The notes under the pieces were generated by a model. It did no database searches and had not been told where the DNA came from. It saw nothing but the letters and a program-made list of their open reading frames with translations. From contig VERE01000009.1 of assembly GCA_018882835.1 (NCBI GenBank), positions 1 to 64,000 of the forward strand: a stretch of 64,000 nt of DNA. Reading direction: 5' to 3'. A program made the position numbers and the translations under genes. Numbering within the stretch: position 1 is the stretch's first letter; the number at the start of each line of letters is the position of its first letter. Positions 27,321 through 36,822 of this stretch are shown piece after piece. The DNA comes from Limnohabitans sp. (GTDB taxonomy: Bacteria; Pseudomonadota; Gammaproteobacteria; Burkholderiales; Burkholderiaceae_C).

Positions 27321-28165
27321 CCTTGCTGCTGGACCCCCGTCAACGCGCCATGCTGGCCGAGATGGGCGTGCGCACCGATTTTTTGCCAGCAGCATCCAGT
27401 GACGTTCCCGCTGCAGGTGCCTCCGCCGAAGTGGCCCCAGCCAAGGTTCATCGGTCTGAGACCCGGCACCAGCCGGCAACGCCACAAGCACCCAGCAGTC
27501 CCTCGGCGCACCCCCTGGCCAGCCTGGCCGCGAGCGCTGTAAGCGAAATGGATTGGGACGCGTTAGCGCAGTCGGTGCGCGAATGCCAAGCCTGCGGACT
27601 GTGCAAAACCCGCAAGAACACGGTGTTTGGCGTGGGCGCCCCTGCTGCAGGCCCGGGCCTGGCGCCGCGCGCAGATTGGCTGATTGTGGGCGAGGCTCCT
27701 GGCGAAAACGAAGACCTTCAAGGGGAACCCTTTGTGGGCCAGGCCGGGCGCTTGCTGGACAACATGCTCAAGGCGCTGGGCCTGTCTCGGCAGGCCCAGG
27801 GCGCCCCGGAGGCTTCGGTCTACATTTTGAACGTTCTCAAATGTCGACCCCCTGGCAACCGCAATCCGCAACCCGAAGAGCTCCTTCAATGCGCGCCCTT
27901 CCTAGAGCGACAGGTGGCCTTGTTACAGCCCAAAATCATTGTGGCCATGGGGCGTTTTGCGATGCAGTCCTTGCTGAAAGATACCGTGCCACAGGTGGAA
28001 AGCATGCCACTGGGCAAGCTGCGCGGCCAAATCTACAGCTATCGGGGTATCCCCGTTGTCGTGACTTACCACCCCGCTTACCTGTTGCGCAGCCTGGCGG
28101 AAAAAGCCAAGGCCTGGGCAGACCTATGCCTTGCCCTCAGCCGTGCGCGTCGGCCACAAGACTGA
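27317..28165 (+). CDS. Uracil-DNA glycosylase, family 4 (Fe-S type)
   Basis: Removes uracil from DNA (282 residues). After a variable Ala/Pro-rich N-terminal 70 residues come CQACGLCKTRKNTVFGVG (two cluster cysteines), the catalytic VGEAPGENEDLQGEPFVGQAG, NVLKCRPPGNRNP (third cysteine), a fourth in LLQCAPFL, and YHPAYLLR. Start at ATG 27317, overlapping the rimI stop; the longer track ORF runs through rimI. Its 3' end overlaps the opposing DMT gene by 42 bases. Confidence 0.93.
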   Translation: MTLLLDPRQRAMLAEMGVRTDFLPAASSDVPAAGASAEVAPAKVHRSETRHQPATPQAPSSPSAHPLASLAASAVSEMDWDALAQSVRECQACGLCKTRKNTVFGVGAPAAGPGLAPRADWLIVGEAPGENEDLQGEPFVGQAGRLLDNMLKALGLSRQAQGAPEASVYILNVLKCRPPGNRNPQPEELLQCAPFLERQVALLQPKIIVAMGRFAMQSLLKDTVPQVESMPLGKLRGQIYSYRGIPVVVTYHPAYLLRSLAEKAKAWADLCLALSRARRPQD

Positions 28166-29017
28166 GGCAATCGCCACCACGATCAGCGCTACGGCGGCCC
28201 AGTCTTGCCAGTGCAATTTTTCCTGCAGCCACCAGGCGCCACTGAAAACCCCCAAAATCGGAATGAACATCACACTGAGGGTGGAGGCCACCGGTGGCAG
28301 ATGGCGTGCCAAGGAAAGCCAGGCCGCTTGTGAAAACACGAACACGCCAAAGGCGTTGTAAAGAATGGCGCCCATCTGTGGGGTGCTGGGCATTTTCCAG
28401 CGGCTGGTCTCAAAGGCCAGCGCAAACAAGGCCATGAACACCAGCGTGAACGTCACCATCCAAAAGGCAATGGTCAGGGTCGGCACGGTCATGCGGGTGC
28501 GGCGCATCAACTGTGTGCCGTAGGCCCAGGCCACGGCAGCGAGCAAGGCCAGCAAAACCCCCAAGGGTTTGCCGCTGAGGTGGGTGAACTCATGCCACAA
28601 CAACAAAAAAACACCCAGCGCGGCGGCAGCCACCCCCATCCAGGCTCTGGCCGACAGCGCCGATTGAAACAACCAGACCCCGAGCAGCGCCGAAAAGATG
28701 GGCATGGTGTAACCCAGGATGGCGGCGCGCCCGCTGGACAAGTCTTGCAAGGCAATGATGATGGTCACATGCCAGACCAGCATGTTGTAAAAGGACAGCC
28801 AGGCCAGCTCACGCCATTCGCCACGCGGAACGCGGAAAGGGATTTTTTTCAGATACAGCAGCAGGGCCAGAAACGGCAGGCCCAGCGCCATGCACAGGGT
28901 TCGAAAGGTCAAAGGCGGAAAACCGGTCACGCCCAACTTCATGACGGGCCAGTTCAGCCCCCAGATCAGGGTCAGGACAACCAAAAGGAGCCACTGCTGG
29001 CGGGTCAAAGACTGCAT
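28124..29017 (-). CDS. EamA/DMT family transporter
   Basis: Inner-membrane carrier (297 residues) with about ten hydrophobic helices in two EamA repeats. The first begins LVVLTLIWGLNWPVMKLGV; the second begins GVLLALLAAVAWAYGTQLMRR. Such proteins usually export metabolites or amino acids; the substrate cannot be read here. No clear Shine-Dalgarno. Its tail overlaps the udg tail by 42 bases. Confidence 0.88.
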   Translation of the reverse strand: MQSLTRQQWLLLVVLTLIWGLNWPVMKLGVTGFPPLTFRTLCMALGLPFLALLLYLKKIPFRVPRGEWRELAWLSFYNMLVWHVTIIIALQDLSSGRAAILGYTMPIFSALLGVWLFQSALSARAWMGVAAAALGVFLLLWHEFTHLSGKPLGVLLALLAAVAWAYGTQLMRRTRMTVPTLTIAFWMVTFTLVFMALFALAFETSRWKMPSTPQMGAILYNAFGVFVFSQAAWLSLARHLPPVASTLSVMFIPILGVFSGAWWLQEKLHWQDWAAVALIVVAIASVLWPTRTAEGKA

Positions 29018-29070
29018 GGGGCCATGTTAATGCGGATCGACTTCTCTGGCTGGCACCTGTGCGGCAGTCC

Positions 29071-29082
29071 TAAAATGGCGTC
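29071..29082 (+). promoter_or_regulatory. -10-like element directly before pyrF
   Basis: TAAAAT (29071-29076) ends exactly 6 bases before the pyrF ATG and no Shine-Dalgarno is present, so pyrF is predicted to be leaderless. A good -35 element is not visible. Confidence 0.45.
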
Positions 29083-29928
29083 ATGACCTTTCTTGACATG
29101 CTGCGCGATGCCGGCGCGACAAACCAGTCCATGCTGTGCGTGGGGCTGGACCCGGAACCCTCCCGCTTTCCCGCCGACATGAAGGGAAACGCCAACAAGA
29201 TTTACGATTTTTGCGCGCACATCGTCGACGCCACAGCCGACTTGGTCAACGCCTTCAAGCCGCAAATAGCCTACTTTGCAGCGCACCGGGCGGAGTCGCA
29301 ACTGGAGCGGCTGATGCAGCACATTCGCCGGGTGGCGCCCCACGTGCCCATCATCCTGGACGCCAAACGCGGCGACATCGGCTCAACTGCCGAGCAATAT
29401 GCAATCGAAGCGTTTGAGCGCTACGGCGCCGATGCCGTGACCCTCTCGCCGTTCATGGGGTTTGACTCTGTTGCTCCTTACCTGAAATACCAGGGCAAAG
29501 GCGCCTTTTTGTTATGCCGCACCTCCAACCCTGGCGGCGATGATTTGCAAAACCAGCGCCTGTCCTCGGTGGCAGGCGCACCGCTTTTGTATGAACACGT
29601 CGCAGGTCTGGCGCAAGGTCCCTGGAACCTGAACGGGCAACTCGGCCTGGTGGTCGGGGCGACTTACCCTGCGGAAATTGACCGTGTGAGGGCGCTGGCC
29701 CCCACCTTGCCCTTGCTGATTCCGGGGGTTGGTGCGCAAGGTGGCGATGCCATCGCGACCGTCAAAGCGGGCTTGCGCGCCAACGGGCCCATCATCGTGA
29801 ACTCTTCACGTGCGATTCTTTATGCCGCCTCGGATACCCAGTATGCGGATGCTGCCCGGCGCGAAGCCCAAAAAACGCGCGAAGTGCTTCAGCAGGCCGC
29901 GGCACAAGCCAGCACCTTTTTGAGATAA
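29083..29928 (+). CDS. pyrF: Orotidine 5'-phosphate decarboxylase, type 2
   Basis: Final step of UMP synthesis (281 residues). It belongs to the longer type 2 group: [15 protein letters not shown] near the N-terminus, FKPQIAYF, the catalytic [17 protein letters not shown] (Lys/Asp pair) and [12 protein letters not shown] near the phosphate site. The 3' end overlaps uvrA, on the opposite strand, by 40 bases. Confidence 0.96.
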   Translation: MTFLDMLRDAGATNQSMLCVGLDPEPSRFPADMKGNANKIYDFCAHIVDATADLVNAFKPQIAYFAAHRAESQLERLMQHIRRVAPHVPIILDAKRGDIGSTAEQYAIEAFERYGADAVTLSPFMGFDSVAPYLKYQGKGAFLLCRTSNPGGDDLQNQRLSSVAGAPLLYEHVAGLAQGPWNLNGQLGLVVGATYPAEIDRVRALAPTLPLLIPGVGAQGGDAIATVKAGLRANGPIIVNSSRAILYAASDTQYADAARREAQKTREVLQQAAAQASTFLR

Positions 29929-32867
29929 CGGCCGGTATGGCTGTGGGGCATGGCGGCAATTTGCTCGGGTGTTCCCACGCCCACCACGGTACCGCCGCCG
30001 TCACCGCCTTCCGGGCCCATGTCGATCAGCCAATCGGCTGTCTTGATCACATCCAGGTTGTGCTCAATGATGACCACCGTGTTGCCCGCATCACGCAACT
30101 GGTGCAGGACCTTCAACAACAGGTCGATGTCGGCAAAGTGCAAGCCGGTCGTTGGTTCGTCCAGGATATAGAGCGTGCGGCCGGTGTCCCGCTTGGACAA
30201 CTCCAGGGCCAGCTTGACGCGCTGGGCTTCGCCGCCTGACAAGGTCGTGGCAGCCTGGCCCAGCTTCAAATAACTCAGGCCCACATCCATCAAAGTCTGC
30301 AACTTGCGTGCAATCGCGGGCACCGCGTTGAAAAACTGCAGGGCGGCCTCCACCGTCAAATCCAGCACCTGGGCAATGTTGCGGCCCTTGTACTGAATTT
30401 CCAGGGTCTCGCGGTTGTAGCGCTGGCCGTGACAAACATCGCAAGGGACATACACGTCGGGCAAAAAGTGCATCTCCACTTTCACCACGCCATCGCCCTG
30501 GCAAGCCTCGCAGCGGCCGCCGGCCACGTTGAATGAAAAGCGCCCGGGGCCATAGCCGCGCTCGCGCGCGGTGGGCACTTCGGCCATCAGTTCGCGAATG
30601 GGCGTGAACAGGCCGGTGTAAGTGGCCGGATTGCTGCGGGGCGTGCGTCCGATGGGCGATTGGTCAACGTTGATAACCTTGTCGATTTCCTCCAGGCCCG
30701 TCAGCGCCTCATGCGGCGCCGGCTCCTCGTGGGCGCGGTGAATCTGGCGGGCCGCTGCGGCATACAAGGTGTCGTTGATCAAGGTGGACTTGCCCGACCC
30801 CGAAACGCCTGTGACACAGGTCATGAGACCCAGCGGAATGTCCACCGACACCTGGCGCAGGTTATTGCCGCAGGCTTTTTCGATGTGCAGACGCTGGTAA
30901 CCCGAGGCGTCAAAGGCTTCAGGCGCGGCCGTGTCACCCGTGCCGTTGCGCGCGAACACAGAGCGCGGAAAAACTTTGGAGGACTTAGCCAGCGCCTCAT
31001 TCAAGGGCAGCCAAGGATGACGCTGGGTCGGCACGGCAATACGCAAGGCGCCACTCAGATAGCGCCCGGTCAAAGAACTTTCAGAGGCTTGCACTTGCTG
31101 CGGCGTACCCTGCGCCGTCACGCGCCCACCATGGACGCCGGCACCTGGCCCCATGTCGACACAGTAATCGGCAGCGCGGATCATGTCTTCGTCATGCTCG
31201 ACCACCAACACGGTGTTGCCCAGATCGCGCAAATGCTTCAAGGTGCCGATCAGCCGGTCGTTGTCGCGCTGGTGCAAGCCAATGCTGGGCTCGTCCAGCA
31301 CATACATGACCCCCGTCAGCCCCGAGCCAATTTGAGAGGCGAGCCGTATGCGCTGGGCTTCGCCGCCAGACAAAGTTTCAGCACTGCGTGCCAGGCTGAG
31401 GTAATTGAGTCCGACATCGTTGAGAAACTTCAAACGTGCGGAGACTTCGCGCACCACCTTGTCGGCAATTTCTGCTTTGGCGCCTTGCAGCTTCAAGGTT
31501 TGAAAATAGCGCAAGCATTCGCCCAAGGTCAGATGGCTGATGTCGTACAGGCCGCGCGCCTGATCGCCCTCGCCCAGGCGCACATGCCTTGCTTCGCGCC
31601 GCAAACGTGAGCCGCCACAGGCTTCGCAAGCCTGGGTGCTGCGGTAACGTGCCAAATCTTCGCGCACCAAGACCGAGTCGGTCTCACGGTAACGCCGCGC
31701 CATGTTGGGCAAGATGCCTTCGAAGGGATGCTTCTTGGTTTGCTTGCGCGCCCCCGAGGGGCCCGCGTCGATCGCATAGCTGAAACGGATCTCTTCCTCG
31801 CCAGAACCATGCAGGATGGCGTGCTGGATGGCAGGGGCGAGGTCTTCAAACGGGGTGTCCAACTCGAACTTGTAATGCTTGGCCAAAGCCTCCAGCATGG
31901 CAAAGTAGTAGGCGTTGCGGCGGTCCCACCCCTTGATGGCGCCACTGGCCAGGCTCAAGGATGGAAAGGCCACCACGCGCGCCGGGTCAAAGTAGTCCTG
32001 ATGCCCCAGGCCATCGCACGAGGGGCAGGCGCCCACCGGCGAGTTGAATGAGAACAGGCGCGGCTCCAGCTCGCTCAGCGAATAGCTGCACACAGGGCAG
32101 GCAAAGCGCGCATTGAAAAGATGCTCTTGGCCCGTGTCCATTTCCACCGCCAGCGCTCGGCCTTCGGCCAACCGCAACGCAGCCTCAAAACTTTCCGCCA
32201 GGCGTTGCTGCATGTCAGGGCGCACTTTTAAGCGGTCCACCACCACATCCACATCATGTTTTTCGTTTTTCTTCAGCTCGGGCAGGTCGTTGAAGTCAAA
32301 CACCTCCTGGCCAACGCGAAAGCGCACGTAGCCCTGTGCCTGCAAATCGGCCAGCAGCTCACTGAACTCGCCTTTGCGCGAGCGGGCGATCGGGGCCAGC
32401 ACCATCAACTTGGTGTCTTCGGGCAGAGACAGCACCGCGTCCACCATTTGTGCCACGCTTTGGGCTTGCAATGGCAAGCCGTGGTCGGGGCAATAGGGCG
32501 TGCCTGCGCGCGCAAACAGCAAGCGCAGGTAGTCATGGATTTCGGTCACCGTGCCCACCGTGGAGCGAGGGTTGTGGCTGGTGGCCTTTTGCTCGATGGA
32601 AATTGCGGGGGACAGGCCTTCAATCAGGTCGACGTCGGGCTTGTCCATCAGTTGCAAAAACTGGCGGGCGTAAGCAGACAAACTTTCGACATAGCGACGC
32701 TGGCCTTCGGCATACAAGGTGTCAAAGGCCAGGCTGGATTTGCCCGAGCCCGACAAACCGGTGATCACCACCAGCTTGTTGCGCGGCAAATCGAGGTCGA
32801 TGTTTTTCAGGTTGTGGGTGCGCGCACCCCGAATACTGAGCGTCGTCAGCGCTGCAGGGGATGCCAT
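29889..32867 (-). CDS. uvrA: Excinuclease ABC subunit A
   Basis: Damage-recognition ATPase of nucleotide excision repair (992 residues from my start). Two ABC modules are visible: Walker [14 protein letters not shown] and [13 protein letters not shown], each with LSGGEAQR. Zinc-binding pairs are CPVC/CPSC in the first half and CEAC/CDVC in the second. I choose ATG 32867 ([20 protein letters not shown]), which fits the family; the track start at 32963 adds 32 residues without support. The protein is slightly longer than E. coli UvrA because of a linker before the second module. Confidence 0.95.
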   Translation of the reverse strand: MASPAALTTLSIRGARTHNLKNIDLDLPRNKLVVITGLSGSGKSSLAFDTLYAEGQRRYVESLSAYARQFLQLMDKPDVDLIEGLSPAISIEQKATSHNPRSTVGTVTEIHDYLRLLFARAGTPYCPDHGLPLQAQSVAQMVDAVLSLPEDTKLMVLAPIARSRKGEFSELLADLQAQGYVRFRVGQEVFDFNDLPELKKNEKHDVDVVVDRLKVRPDMQQRLAESFEAALRLAEGRALAVEMDTGQEHLFNARFACPVCSYSLSELEPRLFSFNSPVGACPSCDGLGHQDYFDPARVVAFPSLSLASGAIKGWDRRNAYYFAMLEALAKHYKFELDTPFEDLAPAIQHAILHGSGEEEIRFSYAIDAGPSGARKQTKKHPFEGILPNMARRYRETDSVLVREDLARYRSTQACEACGGSRLRREARHVRLGEGDQARGLYDISHLTLGECLRYFQTLKLQGAKAEIADKVVREVSARLKFLNDVGLNYLSLARSAETLSGGEAQRIRLASQIGSGLTGVMYVLDEPSIGLHQRDNDRLIGTLKHLRDLGNTVLVVEHDEDMIRAADYCVDMGPGAGVHGGRVTAQGTPQQVQASESSLTGRYLSGALRIAVPTQRHPWLPLNEALAKSSKVFPRSVFARNGTGDTAAPEAFDASGYQRLHIEKACGNNLRQVSVDIPLGLMTCVTGVSGSGKSTLINDTLYAAAARQIHRAHEEPAPHEALTGLEEIDKVINVDQSPIGRTPRSNPATYTGLFTPIRELMAEVPTARERGYGPGRFSFNVAGGRCEACQGDGVVKVEMHFLPDVYVPCDVCHGQRYNRETLEIQYKGRNIAQVLDLTVEAALQFFNAVPAIARKLQTLMDVGLSYLKLGQAATTLSGGEAQRVKLALELSKRDTGRTLYILDEPTTGLHFADIDLLLKVLHQLRDAGNTVVIIEHNLDVIKTADWLIDMGPEGGDGGGTVVGVGTPEQIAAMPHSHTGRYLKKVLACAAAC

Positions 32868-33016
32868 GGCTTGGGCCAGATAAGTGCCGTCAGAGGGTGC
32901 GTTCACAATTGAAGCGTCAAAAGAGCAACCTGCCATGATAGCCAAGTCGTGACGCTTTTCCAAACTCTCCCAAGCATGGGCGACAATAGGCGATTGCCCC
33001 GACTCTTCGTTTCCCT

Positions 33017-34258
33017 GTGTCCGACACCCCGGTTGAATCCCATCGCATGAACGCCCTGGAGCGTCGCGCCAGCTTTTCCCTGGCGCTCATTTACGCCCTG
33101 CGCATGCTGGGTTTGTTCATGGTGCTGCCGGTCTTCACGCTGGAAGCCCGTCACTATGAGGGGGGCAATGACCCCACAGCCGTGGGCTTGGCCCTTGGGC
33201 TGTACGGCTTGGTCCAGGCTGTGTTGCAAATTCCCTTTGGACTGGCCGCTGACCGGTTTGGCCGCAAACGCGTCATCGTGGCCGGACTGATGCTGTTTGC
33301 GCTGGGCAGCGTGGTTGCGGCACTGGCCACGAGCGTCGCTGGACTGGCCTGGGGGCGCGCCTTGCAGGGGGGCGGTGCGATTTCGGCAGCGGTCTCGGCC
33401 TTGTTGGCAGACCAAACCCGCGAAAGCGTCCGCACCAAAGGCATGGCCTTGATTGGCGCCAGCATTGGCCTGATGTTCGCCTTGTCCCTGGTGGTCGGGC
33501 CGTTGCTCTCCGCGTGGGGTGGGCTTCCCGGTATTTTTTGGATCACCAGCGTGTTGGCTGTCGCTGGTATTGCCGTTGTTTTGTGGTGGACTCCCGCCGA
33601 AGTGCCTGGCCCGCCCGACACAATGCACAGCAGCAGCGTCACGGTTTGGGCCATCTTGCGCCTGCCCGATTTGGCACGCCTCAACTTGGGCGTTTTCATC
33701 CTGTACACCGTTCAACTGGCCACCTGGGTGGCCGTACCGGCCCTGCTGATTCAAGCCGGGGTGGAAAAGTCGCTGCACGGCTGGGTCTATCTGCCTGCCG
33801 TCTTGTTGTCCTTTGTGGTCATGGGTGCCACCTTGTTCCCGATGGAGCGCCGAGGCCGCTTGCGCTCCCTGTTTTTGGTGTCCATCGGCTCGGTCATGCT
33901 GGTTCAGTTCGGCCTGATTTGGCAATCCATGGGTTCTCCCTCTCTGGCCGTCATTGGCTTCTTACTGTTTGTCTTTTTCTGTGGCTTCAATGTGCTGGAA
34001 GCCAGCCAACCCAGCCTGGCCTCGCGCTTGGCGCCCGCCGCCACCCGCGGCACCGTGCTGGGCATTTACAACACGCTTCAGTCACTTGGGATTTTTGCCG
34101 GCGGCGCTTTGGGCGGCTGGCTGGCCAAGTCGCAAGGGGCACAAGGCCTGTTCATGGCGTGTGCCGTGTTGATGGCCTTGTGGCTGGTGGTGGCCTGGGG
34201 CATGGCCCCGCCGCGGCCCACCGCGCCGCATTTGGCAACGGATCACACCCAATCCTGA
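33017..34258 (+). CDS. MFS transporter, YajR-like
   Basis: Twelve-helix major facilitator carrier (413 residues). The N-terminal [18 protein letters not shown] and motif A-type [16 protein letters not shown] resemble E. coli YajR, but no C-terminal YAM-like domain follows. Two starts are possible, GTG 33017 (used) and ATG 33047; neither has a clear Shine-Dalgarno. GACAAT lies 29 bases before the GTG. It is divergent from uvrA and followed by ssb. Substrate unknown. Confidence 0.88.
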   Translation: MSDTPVESHRMNALERRASFSLALIYALRMLGLFMVLPVFTLEARHYEGGNDPTAVGLALGLYGLVQAVLQIPFGLAADRFGRKRVIVAGLMLFALGSVVAALATSVAGLAWGRALQGGGAISAAVSALLADQTRESVRTKGMALIGASIGLMFALSLVVGPLLSAWGGLPGIFWITSVLAVAGIAVVLWWTPAEVPGPPDTMHSSSVTVWAILRLPDLARLNLGVFILYTVQLATWVAVPALLIQAGVEKSLHGWVYLPAVLLSFVVMGATLFPMERRGRLRSLFLVSIGSVMLVQFGLIWQSMGSPSLAVIGFLLFVFFCGFNVLEASQPSLASRLAPAATRGTVLGIYNTLQSLGIFAGGALGGWLAKSQGAQGLFMACAVLMALWLVVAWGMAPPRPTAPHLATDHTQS

Positions 34259-34309
34259 ACTTTTTGGGCTGTCAGGCCGCATAATTCAGTCTTCATCACG
34301 AGGCACATC

Positions 34310-34783
34310 ATGGCATCCGTCAACAAAGTCATCCTGGTCGGCAACTGCGGCCGCGACCCCGAAATTCGTTACCTGCCTTCCGGACAGGCCGTGGCCAATG
34401 TCAGCGTGGCCACTTCCAGCCGCCGCAAGGATAAAAATTCTGGCGAAATGATTGAAGACACCCAGTGGCACCGCGTCACTTTTTACGACCGCTTGGCCGA
34501 AATTGCCGGTGAGTACGTCAAAAAAGGGCGTCCCATTTATGTGGAAGGCCGTCTGAAGTACGGCAAATACACCGATCAGTCCGGCGTCGAGAAAAACACG
34601 GTCGACATCATTGCCACCGAACTCCAGTTGTTGGGCGGCCGCGAAGGCATGGGCCAGCCATCCGGGGGTGAGGAGGGCGGCAGCCCGGCACGTGCGCCGG
34701 CACCACGCGCGGCAGCGCCTGCCGCCAGCCGGACCCCCGCCAAGTCAGGGTTTGACGACCTCGACGACGATATTCCGTTCTGA
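34310..34783 (+). CDS. ssb: Single-stranded DNA-binding protein
   Basis: Replication and repair protein (157 residues). The OB fold (residues 1-110) starts [20 protein letters not shown] and includes [22 protein letters not shown] flexible Gly/Ala/Pro-rich tail ends in the acidic tip DDLDDDIPF, which recruits partner proteins. Its neighbour uvrA is a frequent neighbour in Gram-negative bacteria. Confidence 0.98.
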   Translation: MASVNKVILVGNCGRDPEIRYLPSGQAVANVSVATSSRRKDKNSGEMIEDTQWHRVTFYDRLAEIAGEYVKKGRPIYVEGRLKYGKYTDQSGVEKNTVDIIATELQLLGGREGMGQPSGGEEGGSPARAPAPRAAAPAASRTPAKSGFDDLDDDIPF

Positions 34784-34795
34784 GCAACCGTTTTT

Positions 34796-35914
34796 CTACA
34801 AAGCCCAGGGACCTGCTGTCAGGTCCACGGCCACGCCTGTCTGGGCAGCGTGTTCGGCGGCCAAGCCGATGACCACAGCCTTCAGGCCATCGTTGAGGCT
34901 GACCTCCACCTTGCCGCCAGAGCGCACCACCTCCAAGAATTTTTGATGCTGGTAGAAGGTGGAGCCGTTGTGGTCGCCGGCTGCCAAAAGCTGCGGGTCT
35001 ACTGGCACCTCCAAGGTACGTGGTCCCGGCGGGTGACGCGGGCTCACCACCACCTGCGCCACCGGCGCTGCCCCCAGCACGTCCTCTCGCCAAAACCGCG
35101 TGGGGCCAGGCACTTTGCATTCAAGCTTCCCCTTGGGTCCGACCAGGCTGATTTCCTCCTGGTAACGCGCCCCTTCGGCAAACATGCACAACTCCAGCAT
35201 GGCCCGCCGCCCGCGCGGAAAATCCAGCACCACATAGGCGTTGTCCAAAATATCTGGCCGCCCTTGTGCGTAGACCTCATCCAAGTGGTTGTGGTTTTGC
35301 CCCCCCGAGGCAAACAGCCGCACGGGGTCGTCTTGCATCACCAGGCGCATCAAGTCAAAAAAATGGCAGCACTTCTCCACCAGGGTGCCACCGGTGTTGC
35401 TGGCAAACCGATTCCAGTCCCCGACTTTTTCTAAAAATGGGTACCGATGCTCCCGGATGCTGAGCATCACCGTGCCACCGGTCTCCCGTTGTGCGTGCGC
35501 TTCGGTCAAAAAGCGTGCAATGGGTGGCATGTAGCGGTACTCCATCGCTGTCCAGATGGGGCAGGGGTAAGTGGAAGCAAGCGCTCTCAAGGCGCCCACT
35601 GCGGCCAGATGGGTACAGGCTGGCTTTTCGACCAGAATGGGCAAAGGCCGCGTGTTGGCGATCTCGGCCAACTGTTCGGCATGACAGTGGTTGGGGCTGG
35701 TGATCACCAGCGCATCCAGCGTCGGATAAGCCAGCAAGGCCTGCAATGAATCGAGGAAAACCGCTTGCGGCACCAAGGCTTGCGCGCGAAGGCGCATGGC
35801 GCTGTCGGGTTCGAAAATGGCGGCGACTTCGGCCTCCGGCAACAATGCCAAATTGCGCAAGTGCTCCTGGCCCATCATGCCGCAGCCCACCATGCCATAA
35901 CGTGTTTTCTTCAT
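34796..35914 (-). CDS. Gfo/Idh/MocA family protein, candidate NAD-dependent sulfoquinovosidase
   Basis: NAD(P)-binding protein (372 residues) with the N-terminal Rossmann motif YGMVGCGMMGQEHL, the family VEKPACT lysine motif (about residue 95) and GGTLVEKCCHFFDL, where Glu and His take the usual catalytic Asp/His positions. Start at MKKTRYGMVG, ATG 35914. It is in an operon with the GntR gene (16-base gap), opposite the monooxygenase cluster. Established knowledge: a family of Gfo/Idh/MocA-fold, NAD-dependent sulfoquinovosidases occurs in sulfoquinovose clusters lacking the classical GH31 enzyme. That is the situation here, so I infer this role; a plain sugar dehydrogenase is the alternative. 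Confidence 0.75.
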   Translation of the reverse strand: MKKTRYGMVGCGMMGQEHLRNLALLPEAEVAAIFEPDSAMRLRAQALVPQAVFLDSLQALLAYPTLDALVITSPNHCHAEQLAEIANTRPLPILVEKPACTHLAAVGALRALASTYPCPIWTAMEYRYMPPIARFLTEAHAQRETGGTVMLSIREHRYPFLEKVGDWNRFASNTGGTLVEKCCHFFDLMRLVMQDDPVRLFASGGQNHNHLDEVYAQGRPDILDNAYVVLDFPRGRRAMLELCMFAEGARYQEEISLVGPKGKLECKVPGPTRFWREDVLGAAPVAQVVVSPRHPPGPRTLEVPVDPQLLAAGDHNGSTFYQHQKFLEVVRSGGKVEVSLNDGLKAVVIGLAAEHAAQTGVAVDLTAGPWAL

Positions 35915-35930
35915 GCTTTGCACTTTCTCT

Positions 35931-36677
35931 TTAAGACCAGCGCGCGGTGTAGCGCGCAAGGCTGGGGTCGAACCAAGTGGTCGAGACTTCCTCCAGGCCC
36001 CCTTGCATGGACCAGGATTGACGCTCAACCTGCGCGCAGTTGCTTCCTGCTGACAAGCGAAACAGGCTCGGCGCCCACGAAGGCACCCTGCCCACGCCCA
36101 CATGATCTTCGACTTTTGAAATCCAAAAACCCAATTCGCTTTGGTAGAACTGGTAAAGCGCTTCCCCCAGGTCCTGCATTTGCAGGCCCTCCCGGTGGCG
36201 CGCATCAAACCAAATTTCTTCTAAAGCGACCGGCAAGTGGTTCAGGCAGCGCAGCCGTCTCAAACGGTAGCAGTGCTCACTGCCTGCATCGGCAAACGGT
36301 GAAAATCGCACGGGGCGACGCATGCGTTGCAAGTCCAGCACCAGCGCGGTCGGCAAGCCGCCGCCTCGCAGCAGTTCCAATCTGAAAAATTCGTAAATGC
36401 TGGTCCCGGCAGCCTTGGCCAGCGCCCCCTCGCGCACATAGGTGCCTGAGCCTTGCCGACGCTCCAGCATGCCGCGCGACACCAACTCGGCCAGCGCCTT
36501 GCGCACCGTTCCAACAGCCGCACCCAAGGACTGGGAAAGCTCTGACTCCGTCGGCAAGCGGTCTCCCACGCGCCAGTGCCCGGCGGCAATTTCACGCGAG
36601 ATCAGCTCGGTGATCCGCATGTACAGCGGCAAAGGCTTGGCAGGAATGGCCACAGAGGAAAGCTTGTTATCGGTCAT
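35931..36677 (-). CDS. GntR family regulator (HutC/UTRA type), likely controls the sulfosugar cluster
   Basis: Repressor-type protein (248 residues) with an N-terminal winged helix (YMRITELISREIAAGHWRVG, then RLPTESELSQSLGA and GTVRKALAELVSRGML) and a C-terminal UTRA effector domain (about residues 95-245). Such domains usually bind a pathway metabolite. It is divergent from the monooxygenase operon across a 145-base region holding a strong promoter, and upstream of the Idh-like gene, so control of both is a reasonable inference. Confidence 0.88.
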   Translation of the reverse strand: MTDNKLSSVAIPAKPLPLYMRITELISREIAAGHWRVGDRLPTESELSQSLGAAVGTVRKALAELVSRGMLERRQGSGTYVREGALAKAAGTSIYEFFRLELLRGGGLPTALVLDLQRMRRPVRFSPFADAGSEHCYRLRRLRCLNHLPVALEEIWFDARHREGLQMQDLGEALYQFYQSELGFWISKVEDHVGVGRVPSWAPSLFRLSAGSNCAQVERQSWSMQGGLEEVSTTWFDPSLARYTARWS

Positions 36678-36754
36678 GAAAGGTCACCGCAATCAACGGC
36701 ACAAGGGCTGCGGCCCACCAGTGTAGTCAGAAACTTGCGCCAAAGAAAGGATTG

Positions 36755-36783
36755 CTTGACGAATTCATACATGATTCCTACAC
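36755..36783 (+). promoter_or_regulatory. Predicted sigma-70 promoter and operator of the sulfosugar operon
   Basis: TTGACG (36755-36760) and TACACT (36778-36783) are exactly 17 bases apart. Between them lies an imperfect dyad around TCAT-AC-ATGA, well placed for repression by the divergent GntR protein. This is the best -35/-10 pair in the window. Confidence 0.6.
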
Positions 36784-36822
36784 TTCATTTTTATCTTCAG
36801 AACTGCCTCCAGGAGTTTCCCC

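Noticed and set aside
32868-32963. N-terminal extension of UvrA in the ORF track
   Set aside because: The 32 extra residues are not UvrA-like and lie in the divergent promoter region; the ATG at 32867 gives the expected N-terminus. Without start mapping this remains a judgement.
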